From Alphaproteobacteria bacterium (GTDB lineage Bacteria; Pseudomonadota; Alphaproteobacteria; SMXP01), in NCBI GenBank assembly GCA_028285305.1, contig JANQPV010000013.1, positions 124,001 to 188,000 of the forward strand: DNA of 64,000 nucleotides. Reading direction: 5' to 3'. The position numbers were made by a program, and so were the translations under genes. Positions 57,712 to 64,000 of this stretch are shown one piece after another. The first letter of the stretch is position 1. Every line of letters begins with the position of its first letter. The notes beneath the pieces are model-generated. The model was not told the DNA's origin and ran no database searches. It was given only the letters and a program-made list of their open reading frames with translations.

Positions 57712-60024
57712 TTACTCTGCCAGGCGCTGCTTCAGCATAGATTTGAACGCAATTCGAATGTTCTCTATATGTGGTCTCACGTATGGAAAAGCATCCTCAG
57801 GGCGTGGCACCCGGTTCATGTCGGCATTCAGATCGAGTAGGTGAATGCCTTGACCCTCAGAGCTCAGCGCAAAGTCGATAACGAAACAGTCGAGCTTCAC
57901 GATATTCTTCATGGCCATCAGACCTCCAAAAGCATAACGGCCCATGAACGCATACGGATCTTCCAAATAGGCGCGTTCTTCGTTTTGCATCCAGGGGTTT
58001 TGTTCAATCAAAGAGGGGCGCACGCGCTCGTCTCCGAGCTGGTCCACATCGAACACACTTGCAATCGGATAGAAGTGGCCATCTATAAAGACCATGCGTA
58101 GGCGATTGTAAGCGCCTGAGCGATGGGCGGGATGGCGAAACTGAGAGATAAAGTGCGCGCTGTCTGTGGGTTGTTGCTCGAAGTAAGCGCTCAGTTGATC
58201 CTCGTTCTCGCAAATCCAACGCCTCTCACGTGAAGCCACGGGACGGACCAAGACGGGCCATTCAAACCCCTGCCCATAGAACGTCTTTAAGATTTGAACA
58301 AATCGATCGCGCGCCCATACCATGCGCTCAGTTCTCGGATAAGTAACGCCCTCTGCTCCTGCTAATCGTTGATAGAGGCGATTACGAGAGATATCCAACA
58401 GGGCGCGCGGGTGATTGATGACTGGAATAGCGGGAAACCGATCGGCGAACCGCGCAAGAGTCAGTAGAGAATCGGCCTCGGAATCCGCGTGTGTCGTAGC
58501 GTTCAAGATCAAATCGAAGTCAGGTGGATCGGCGTAGCCGTCCAGATCATCGGCGACGATATGTGCGTCGACAAAATTATACTCGCTGTCCTGAAGAAGG
58601 CGCGAGACGTCATGATCTCCGCCGTCACTTCGGCGTTCATATCTTCCTGCATCATTGCGCATGACCCGAAACCGGGCGCCTCGATAGCCCTTCGCGATCA
58701 GCAGCGTCGGCCGATCTGGGGTAAGGCAGGGACGCAGAACGAATGGATGCGCCAATAAGGTTTGTTCAAGCAACACCTGCGCTTCATCAAGATCTCCTTC
58801 TCGGTCAGATAGGCTCGAGAGCGAAAAGCCCGTCTCCAAATCATTCGGTTCGATCAAAAGGAATTGGCGGTAGGCGTTTTTTGCATCTTGAAATCTTCCC
58901 GTGGCCAGAAGAAGGTCGCCCAACCGTTGGAGAACCCGCTGGTAAGATGGATCGGTCTCGCATACGAGCGCATACTGACCGATCGCATCGTCAAGACGGT
59001 CAGCATCTTCGTAAAGACGCCCTAAGAGCATACGGGCGGCCAAATCGCGGGGGGCTTTCGCTAGGTGTGTGGAACAGAGCAGCAGGGCGTCGTCGAGCCG
59101 ATCATTCTCGATCAACAGCTCAATGAGTTTGTGATCGATTTCTTCCAAAGATCCGTTCCATTCCGGATCCGGCGCCTGCAGATCCGAATCTGACCGTGAG
59201 GGAGGCGATTCGGCTTGAAGCGGCGGCAAGCGGAGGCTTGGGGCTCGCATTCGGATGCGATACAGCAGTCGTCCGCTGTCTTTGGCGAATCCACTCCGTC
59301 CGTGCAATGCCTTTACGTTATTCACAAATAGGATGTCGCCCTGGCCAAGACGAAACTTGTGGCCGAGCGAAGCGTCTTTCAACACCGTATCCAGGGCTTT
59401 AAGCGCCCAACGATGCCGAAACGGCAATATGTGATCTCCCGTCTTCCCTGACTGCAAAAGCTCTGCATCAAAAAACCGCACGAGCGGGTCATGCGGTGGA
59501 CCACTGAGAATAGCTCTTCTTTCGTCACCAAACGGATAAGTACATTCGCGGAGCAGGCCGGCTTCCGTCTCTCCCAACTCGCGCAGAACATCGTCGATTG
59601 GTAGTATGATAGTCTCGCCGCCAACGGGATCGGCTTTCACACATTGAAACGCGACCAATTCATGAGGCGCTTTCATGTGCGTAGAATCTGTGTGGGGCAC
59701 GAGCGGCAAGTGCGTTTGACTCAGTCGAGACGCGATGTCGAGCGTATTCGCAGGATCGCTGGTTACCGACACCCGAGCAAGCGGAGCGCACTTCCCACTG
59801 CGGGAGTCCTTGAAGGAGTCCGTACCGAAGTGAGCCACCATCTTAGCTAACCGGGGAAGTGTATCGATATCGTCTGACTTTGATGGACACCGAATAACGC
59901 AAAAGTAGGGATAGTGAATCAGACAGCGGACAATCCGGCCCACATCGACAGCGCGGACAAGCTCCGTGTCGGTCGAGCTTGTATGAATGAGGGAATGAGG
60001 ACGTGCATCATGAGGCAAGTTCAT
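57712..60024 (-). CDS. Three-domain protein: TauD-like dioxygenase, TPR repeats, ATP-grasp-like domain
   Basis: A 770-residue protein. Residues 25-262 are a TauD/clavaminate-synthase-like Fe(II)/2-oxoglutarate oxygenase: HTD (111-113), GGETIILP, FVNNVKALHGRSGF with His241, and RLLYRIRM with the 2-OG Arg. Residues 295-425 are about four TPR units (AARMLLGRLYEDADRLDDAIGQYA). Residues 436-770 resemble an ATP-grasp ligase: VLVRPVASRERR, FVIDFALSSEGQGIHLLDLNADMNR near 725-750. I infer amino-acid or peptide hydroxylation coupled to ATP-dependent ligation. ATG 60024 has a weak ribosome site. The order of domains is unusual to me. Confidence 0.8.
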   Translation of the reverse strand: MNLPHDARPHSLIHTSSTDTELVRAVDVGRIVRCLIHYPYFCVIRCPSKSDDIDTLPRLAKMVAHFGTDSFKDSRSGKCAPLARVSVTSDPANTLDIASRLSQTHLPLVPHTDSTHMKAPHELVAFQCVKADPVGGETIILPIDDVLRELGETEAGLLRECTYPFGDERRAILSGPPHDPLVRFFDAELLQSGKTGDHILPFRHRWALKALDTVLKDASLGHKFRLGQGDILFVNNVKALHGRSGFAKDSGRLLYRIRMRAPSLRLPPLQAESPPSRSDSDLQAPDPEWNGSLEEIDHKLIELLIENDRLDDALLLCSTHLAKAPRDLAARMLLGRLYEDADRLDDAIGQYALVCETDPSYQRVLQRLGDLLLATGRFQDAKNAYRQFLLIEPNDLETGFSLSSLSDREGDLDEAQVLLEQTLLAHPFVLRPCLTPDRPTLLIAKGYRGARFRVMRNDAGRYERRSDGGDHDVSRLLQDSEYNFVDAHIVADDLDGYADPPDFDLILNATTHADSEADSLLTLARFADRFPAIPVINHPRALLDISRNRLYQRLAGAEGVTYPRTERMVWARDRFVQILKTFYGQGFEWPVLVRPVASRERRWICENEDQLSAYFEQQPTDSAHFISQFRHPAHRSGAYNRLRMVFIDGHFYPIASVFDVDQLGDERVRPSLIEQNPWMQNEERAYLEDPYAFMGRYAFGGLMAMKNIVKLDCFVIDFALSSEGQGIHLLDLNADMNRVPRPEDAFPYVRPHIENIRIAFKSMLKQRLAE

Positions 60025-60506
60025 CAGCTTATCTCAACAGACGTCAGGCGGACCGAACATGCTTCTGCCCACCTACGATCCGGTGACTCAAATGGCAATA
60101 CAGAACTACGGCAACACTTGATCACGCCACGAATCGTCCACCCCATATCGAAAGACCAAAATACCCAATTTTCGGGCTACCATGGAGATGCTGTCTCTGT
60201 TAACCCTAAAAGGAGTTTCAAGGGCATGAAAATCAGTACTCGCCATATACAAGAAGAAAACACATCCGTCTCCCCTTAGCGTTGCGACGAAATACATGCT
60301 TAAGGGTGAGAAGGCGCCCCGTCTGTGCAATTCTGGAGAGAAGCTCTGGACCGGGGTGGGGTGTAACACGCCGGAAAGAACAAGCGCACATCATTTTTGA
60401 GCGCTCGCTGTCGACGCGGCGAACATAGGGGCGCTCAGCGCATCACAACCGACAGGCAGCTCGACTGCCGATGGCCACACCGCCATCGCTGATTTTTGTA
60501 TCCCTA
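60025..60506. other. Gene-poor region upstream of the three-domain protein
   Basis: About 480 bases with no supported gene. An 87-codon minus-strand frame (60106-60369, GTG start) and plus-strand frames have no ribosome site or recognisable motif. The promoter of the three-domain gene must lie near 60025-60150. Confidence 0.45.
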
Positions 60507-60522
60507 TGTGACGTACATCACA
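60507..60522. promoter_or_regulatory. CRP/FNR-family binding site candidate upstream of a putative sRNA
   Basis: TGTGACGTACATCACA matches TGTGA-N6-TCACA exactly in both arms and shares TACATCACA with the site at 16159. It is centred about 40.5 bases before the predicted RNA start near 60555, the class II activator position. Confidence 0.7.
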
Positions 60523-60554
60523 GTGAAAGGTGTCAAATCGCTTTAGTCCAATGA

Positions 60555-60667
60555 AGGGAATTGGGTCATCCCAATTTCTTAGTCCTTGTGTACTGGAAGG
60601 AACAACCGCAATCCTTCCCTTACTCCAATCTTCCCTCTTGCCCGCTCCTCGGAGCGGGCATTTTCTT
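60555..60667 (+). ncRNA. Putative small RNA under a CRP-like site
   Basis: A stretch of about 113 bases holds three hairpins in a row: AATTGGG-TCAT-CCCAATT (60559-60576), GGAAGGA-N10-TCCTTCC (60595-60618) and the GC-rich terminator stem (60639-60660) with TTTTCTT. TTTAGT at 60542-60547 is a plausible -10 after the CRP-like site. No plus-strand gene ends nearby that would need this terminator. An open frame from GTG 60530 runs through and past the terminator and into the antisense of the next gene, so a peptide is less likely. The 5' end is inferred. Confidence 0.55.
60639..60667 (+). terminator. Rho-independent terminator of the putative sRNA
   Basis: TGCCCGCTC, loop CTCG, GAGCGGGCA, then TTTTCTT. 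The 9-bp perfect stem with a T tract reads only in the plus direction. Confidence 0.85.
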
Positions 60668-60695
60668 GATGAAGTGTGGGATCAAGCGGCCAAGT

Positions 60696-61505
60696 CTACG
60701 CCGCACGCGCACAGAAGAAATGGGCTTTCAGCGGCATCGGTCCCGGTTCGTCGCCAAAGCGATCCCTTAGTCCGTGTTCGACCTTTCCAACAAGATCTTC
60801 CGGATCAGTGCCGCGATTCCTGACCTCCTCTCCAAACGGATTACCAAATACGATCCCGCGGGCGAAGTCAGACCAACTTGTTACGTCCTTTGAAAGGCAA
60901 ACTTCTTCATGTGAAACGCTGTCGAAGCCCGCCGTGTTGAGGTCTCTGGTGACGACGGATGGGTCTGCGCAGGAAAAAGGGACCCTGTAGAAGCCGGGAG
61001 GGTCATCCGGAAAAAGCTCTTCCGCTAAACTCTGAGCGATTTGTGCAAATGGGTTTTCATCCTGAGTTCCCCAGGTGTTGAAAAGGTAGACACTGCCTGG
61101 CTTTAGGACGCGTTTGACTTGGCGGAACGATCCTAACTTGTCGGGAAAGAACATGACCCCAAACTGGCAAACCACCTGGTCGAAAGGTCCGCCGTCCAAT
61201 TTTAGATCCATTGCATCCGCGACGGCGAACTCTATCCGTTCCCCTTTCTGAAATTTTGAGCGCGCAAAATCGAGCATCGGGGCATTCAAGTCTGTAGAAA
61301 GAAGACGTGAGTCCGGGGAGAGCTGGTCCCGAAGACGCCGGCTGACGATACCCGTTCCAGCGGCCAACTCAAGCACACGCTTGGGGTTTAAGGAAGCTGC
61401 CCGGGCAGCCAGTTCATCGGCATAGTCGGCAAATATATTGGGACCCATATAGGTGTCGTAATTTCCCGGAATATCCCCCAAAAACTGACTAGCAGTATCG
61501 GTCAT
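60696..61505 (-). CDS. Class I SAM-dependent methyltransferase
   Basis: A 269-residue protein. VLELAAGTGIVSRRLRDQL (motif I), LLSTDLNAPMLDFARSKF (motif II), VVCQFGVMFFPDKLGSFRQVKRVLKPG (post-II and III). Similar to UbiE/COQ5-like small-molecule methyltransferases; the substrate is unknown. The ATG at 61505 is chosen, with AGAGAG upstream; a longer frame of 21 residues is less likely. It follows the TetR gene by 117 bases on the same strand. Confidence 0.88.
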   Translation of the reverse strand: MTDTASQFLGDIPGNYDTYMGPNIFADYADELAARAASLNPKRVLELAAGTGIVSRRLRDQLSPDSRLLSTDLNAPMLDFARSKFQKGERIEFAVADAMDLKLDGGPFDQVVCQFGVMFFPDKLGSFRQVKRVLKPGSVYLFNTWGTQDENPFAQIAQSLAEELFPDDPPGFYRVPFSCADPSVVTRDLNTAGFDSVSHEEVCLSKDVTSWSDFARGIVFGNPFGEEVRNRGTDPEDLVGKVEHGLRDRFGDEPGPMPLKAHFFCARAA

Positions 61506-61622
61506 GACGTTGCTCTCTTTTGCAGTCTCAGAGCATATGGCCCTAAGCGGGAGATTTTCAAAGATCACGCATACCAGCCCTCACAATACCGTGGAGCCAA
61601 ATCAAGATGAAGGGGCGACGCG

Positions 61623-62219
61623 TCACTGACTGCCTAGGATTTGTATCAGTGCCGTTCTTCGTTTGGATTTACTGAGCTTTAACAGTGAACGCATACGTCC
61701 GGTCACAAGCAAATCGGCAAGACCGTGAACCATCGCCCACCGGGCCATCACGTCCAAATGCGCATCCCCGGTGCGGCCCGAAGTTTCAGAGTGGACATCG
61801 CGAACAAATCTTTCAAACGCCCTATCCGAGGCGCGCTCCAAAGCGGCATTCTCAAAGTCTGGACGATTGGATGAAAACATCAGAGCAAAGAGGGCTGGAT
61901 GCTCAAGAGCAAAGTCGATATATCCTAAGGCTCCTGCGGTAAGTTGCGAGAGGTCTTTTTCCTTTCGCTGGTCGTTTTCAATCTTCCGGCCAAAGAGCTC
62001 GAACCCATAAGTGGCCAGGGCCGTTAAGAGCCCATTGACATCTCCAAAGTGATGTGCGGGCGCCGCGTGGCTCACGCCGGCCCTTTTGGCGACCCGTCTC
62101 AATGAAAAGTTCTCGATTCCTCGCTCTTCAAGCTCCATCTCACCCGCTTCAATAAGCGCGGCCCGCAGATCGCCGTGATGATAAGAGCTAGGTGAAGAGG
62201 GCGAACTAGGCGTTGTCAT
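61623..62219 (-). CDS. TetR-family transcriptional regulator
   Basis: A 198-residue protein. A Ser/Pro-rich N-tail leads to HHGDLRAALIEAGEMELEERGIENFSLRRVAKRAGVSHAAPAHHFGDVNGLLTAL, a TetR HTH, and a C-domain containing WHG-like WAMVHGLADL. The AAGGAGGT next to the ATG is only one base away, closer than usual; no alternative start is visible. The 37-bp inverted repeat 19 bases upstream is the probable operator, which would also control the divergent NnrU gene. Confidence 0.89.
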   Translation of the reverse strand: MTTPSSPSSPSSYHHGDLRAALIEAGEMELEERGIENFSLRRVAKRAGVSHAAPAHHFGDVNGLLTALATYGFELFGRKIENDQRKEKDLSQLTAGALGYIDFALEHPALFALMFSSNRPDFENAALERASDRAFERFVRDVHSETSGRTGDAHLDVMARWAMVHGLADLLVTGRMRSLLKLSKSKRRTALIQILGSQ

Positions 62220-62237
62220 ACCTCCTTATAGCGGCAA

Positions 62238-62274
62238 TCTAGACAATGTCAAAATAAACTTGACAATGTCTAGA
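62238..62274. promoter_or_regulatory. TetR operator candidate (long inverted repeat)
   Basis: Fifteen-base arms TCTAGACAATGTCAA and TTGACAATGTCTAGA, identical as inverted repeats but for one position, lie 7 bases apart. Each contains the odd-length palindrome GACAATGTC. Located between divergent tetR and nnrU. Confidence 0.78.
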
Positions 62275-62318
62275 TTTGTTGGGAGTGTAATGTCGCGAAT
62301 AATGGAAGGAAGCTCAGA

Positions 62319-62885
62319 ATGATATTTCTAGTTCTCGGACTCATTTTATTCTTTGTACCGCATTTCTTTGCTGCGTTCCGGTCTCGGGAAGAAGGCCGCG
62401 ACATAAGAGTGAAGATGGGTGAGGGACCCTATATGGGAGCCTACAGTTTGGTCGCCATCGCCGGCTTCGGATTGATTATTTATGGGTACATGGCTGCCAC
62501 GCCGACAGCGTTCGTGTACGCACCACCCGCATGGGGACGTCATGCCGCCCACGGCCTTATGCTTATTGCCTTTGTCCTCTTGGCCGCCGCCTATACGCCT
62601 TCCGGCCACATAAAGAAGCTTGTTGGTCACCCGATGATCACGGCGGTTGCGTTTTGGGCGCTTGCCCATTTGCTGACGAACGGGGGGCTAAAATCCGTAT
62701 TGGTTTTCGGGGCCTTCCTCGCTTTTACAGTTATTGACCGTATTGTTGTCAGCTCGCGGTCGACTTCTGAAGAGGTCAGTCCGTCGGTGCAAGGAGACTT
62801 GCTTGCCATAGGCATAGGAGTTGGCGCCTTTCTTTTGACGTTCTTTGTGTTGCACGAAATGATTTTCGGTGTGCCGGTGCTTTGA
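62319..62885 (+). CDS. NnrU-family membrane protein
   Basis: A 188-residue protein with about six membrane helices. AAYTPSGHIKKLVGHPMITAVAFWALAHLLTNGGLKSVLVFGAFLAFTVIDR is the NnrU signature. NnrU was named from denitrifier nitrite/NO reduction clusters and is related to carotenoid zeta-carotene isomerase Z-ISO; no nir or nor genes are here. GGAAGG precedes ATG 62319. Regulation by the divergent TetR is likely. Confidence 0.88.
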   Translation: MIFLVLGLILFFVPHFFAAFRSREEGRDIRVKMGEGPYMGAYSLVAIAGFGLIIYGYMAATPTAFVYAPPAWGRHAAHGLMLIAFVLLAAAYTPSGHIKKLVGHPMITAVAFWALAHLLTNGGLKSVLVFGAFLAFTVIDRIVVSSRSTSEEVSPSVQGDLLAIGIGVGAFLLTFFVLHEMIFGVPVL

Positions 62886-63141
62886 TCTCTACAAAAAAAG
62901 ACTGCGGTGTTCTCGCATACGAACCCGTTGGAGGGCTAAGTTGACCCTGCCTTTCGCGAACGAATTCCTCGTGCAGGCGCCCGTCCGGGTCGGTGAAATG
63001 GGATCTGACGCCGGTCGATTGGGCAATCGGAAATACTTGGTCCAGTACGACCAGCAGCAGTCAAGGAACGATTACCTTTTGATTGCGATCCGCATCCATA
63101 TGGTTGCACTCTTAAGTGCGCGGCGCCGCAATGTCCAGATC

Positions 63142-63657
63142 TCAGTTCAGATAATAAATCTGCATACGAACTTTATCGGCTTTGACTGAGGCGTCTTGAA
63201 ACGAAGGAGTGTCATAGGGACCTTTCGCACCTGACGTGCCGTAACCTTCCAGCGGCAAGTCGCCGTTCATGTTGAGATCGTAGTCTTGGTTTTCGTCATG
63301 AAAGACCGTGATCGCATAAGGTCCCGATTTCAGGTCTGGAAAGGATACGAGCAAAGCTTCTGGACGCGCTTGGAGTTCTTGATAGCCAACGGCGCGTTCG
63401 AAATCGTAGGCGCGATAGGCATCTTCGTCCGCGAATACGAGAACGACAAGCTTTCCGACTGAATTCCGGACACCGCGTACATCTAGGACCAGGTGGGAGG
63501 TATCGCTTACCGAAGCCACCGCCTCAACGCCTTCTATGGCGGCCGCTTGCGTGCCCGCTTTCGCTGGCTGTGAAAATTCAGCAGCAAGCCATGCGCCTCC
63601 CACGAAGAGGCCAGTGGTCAGTGTCAAGTCAAACAAGAGCTTCGCGGTTGAGGGCAT
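63142..63657 (-). CDS. Secreted DUF2141-family protein
   Basis: A 171-residue protein with an N-terminal signal (MPSTAKLLFDLTLTTGLFVGGAWLAAEFSQPAKAG). The mature domain has LVLDVRGVRNSVGKLVVLVFAD and YAITVFHDENQDYDLNMNGDLPLEGYGTSG, the DUF2141 core with a Ca-loop-like D-N-D. Function unknown. GGAG six bases before ATG 63657. It lies 32 bases from the sterol-desaturase family gene on the same strand; these two families are often neighbours. Confidence 0.87.
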   Translation of the reverse strand: MPSTAKLLFDLTLTTGLFVGGAWLAAEFSQPAKAGTQAAAIEGVEAVASVSDTSHLVLDVRGVRNSVGKLVVLVFADEDAYRAYDFERAVGYQELQARPEALLVSFPDLKSGPYAITVFHDENQDYDLNMNGDLPLEGYGTSGAKGPYDTPSFQDASVKADKVRMQIYYLN

Positions 63658-63689
63658 AGTCATCTCCGAGTTAAGAACAATGGCAGTGG

Positions 63690-64000
63690 TCAAGATCTGT
63701 TGGCGATTTTGGGCTCCCAATCAGGTGGACCGAAGAGCGCTCCGAACACACCCGATAGGCTCCTCATACGGACGATCTTCTTTCCGACCCGATAGAATCC
63801 GTGAAGAAAAGCGGTGACGGGATCAACGGAGGAGAGCGGTTTGGTGAGACCGTAGACCACGTCTTCGTCTTCCCTGGCATACGTTCCAAAGAGCCGGTCC
63901 CAAACAATAAAGATACCCGCATAGTTTTTGTCGAGGTAGGTTTCGTTCGAACCGTGATGGACCCGGTGGTGAGACGGCGTGTTCATGATCAATTCAACAG
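63690..64000 (-). CDS. Sterol desaturase/fatty-acid hydroxylase family, C-terminal part
   Basis: The 5' end is outside the window; the frame is open to base 64000. NTPSHHRVHHGSNETYLDKNYAGIFIVWDRLFGTYARED is the third His box (HHxxHH) and following WDxLFGT block of the FA_hydroxylase superfamily, di-iron membrane enzymes acting on sterols, fatty acids or carotenoids. The remaining C-terminus (YGLTKPLSSVDPVTAFLHG) is also typical. Probably first gene of the unit with the DUF2141 protein. Confidence 0.9.
   Translation of the reverse strand, partial: VELIMNTPSHHRVHHGSNETYLDKNYAGIFIVWDRLFGTYAREDEDVVYGLTKPLSSVDPVTAFLHGFYRVGKKIVRMRSLSGVFGALFGPPDWEPKIANRS

Noticed and set aside
60106-60369. An 87-codon minus-strand frame in the gap upstream of the three-domain protein.
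   Set aside because: GTG start without ribosome site, no recognisable domain, and no partner gene.
60530-60823. A 97-codon plus-strand frame over the putative sRNA.
   Set aside because: It runs through a strong terminator hairpin and then antisense to the methyltransferase gene, and shows no motif.
62869-63189. A 106-codon plus-strand frame between nnrU and the DUF2141 gene.
   Set aside because: It overlaps the end of nnrU and the 3' end of the DUF2141 gene, has no ribosome site and no motif.
1-64000. CRISPR arrays, prophage or transposon genes, tRNA or rRNA genes, secretion or restriction systems.
   Set aside because: No repeat-spacer pattern, transposase, integrase or cloverleaf-like sequence was noticed on either strand. 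A tRNAscan run would be needed to exclude tRNAs fully.

Overview
The window looks like a chromosomal segment of an alphaproteobacterium, with no phage, plasmid, IS element, CRISPR array, rRNA or tRNA seen. The best taxonomic cue is the left edge, where pyrF, an SdhAF4/DUF1674 gene and htpX lie together, an arrangement typical of Alphaproteobacteria. The genus is not resolved. Most of the window is moderately GC-rich. The block at about 23.4-29.4 kb is clearly more AT-rich.

Layout. 1-7.3 kb: the end of a short-chain dehydrogenase gene, pyrF, sdhAF4, htpX, a methyltransferase divergent from a MarR regulator with two operator-like palindromes, an FprA-type reductase, a HEAT-like protein, and a fatty-acid desaturase divergent from a PaaX-type regulator. 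7.3-21 kb: secreted and small-molecule enzymes (M23 peptidase, Asp-box propeller protein, glyoxalase-fold proteins, GST, quinone-oxidoreductase-like protein, acyl-CoA ligase), a secreted protein with five VCBS-type repeats behind a CRP-like site, a PhyH dioxygenase and a PQQ dehydrogenase. 21.3-23.2 kb: an inverse-autotransporter-like adhesin with its own terminator.

23.4-29.4 kb: an AT-rich same-strand cluster: SpeD, DUF2170, PspA/IM30, a DUF4178/DUF2491-like protein, a small RHH-like protein, DUF350, a membrane-anchored beta-domain protein, a Gly-rich mini-protein, and a spermidine-synthase domain fused to a multi-helix membrane domain. It resembles the E. coli yjfIJKL group plus polyamine enzymes. 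A palindrome overlaps a near-consensus promoter in front of DUF2170. I infer a membrane-stress or membrane-remodelling system coupled to polyamine or aminopropyl chemistry; the product is unknown.

29.4-41.8 kb: MATE exporter, Baeyer-Villiger monooxygenase, amidase, a divergent SHMT paralogue, a CE15 esterase lipoprotein, a single-domain response regulator, GST, MAPEG and small membrane or zinc proteins. 41.9-55.8 kb: oxidative catabolism. It includes a CYP153 fused in frame to a hotdog thioesterase, a GMC alcohol dehydrogenase, a second Baeyer-Villiger enzyme, an Old Yellow Enzyme, an LLM flavoprotein, two thioredoxin-fold isomerase-like proteins, and TetR, GntR, AraC and ArsR regulators. The ArsR gene precedes a small protein with 25 histidines. 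Together these suggest growth on aliphatic or alicyclic hydrophobic compounds.

55.8-64 kb: DUF2461, DUF1499, an MFS exporter convergent with a 770-residue TauD-TPR-ATP-grasp-like fusion, then a gene-poor stretch with a CRP-like site placed before three hairpins ending in an intrinsic terminator (a candidate small RNA). The right end carries a methyltransferase, a TetR gene with a strong palindromic operator, NnrU, DUF2141 and a sterol-desaturase family gene cut by the window edge.

The strongest candidates for new biology are the SpeD/PspA/DUF350/spermidine-synthase cluster, the TauD-TPR-ATP-grasp fusion, the CYP153-thioesterase fusion and the candidate CRP-controlled RNA. All functions are inferred from sequence reading; no database search was run.
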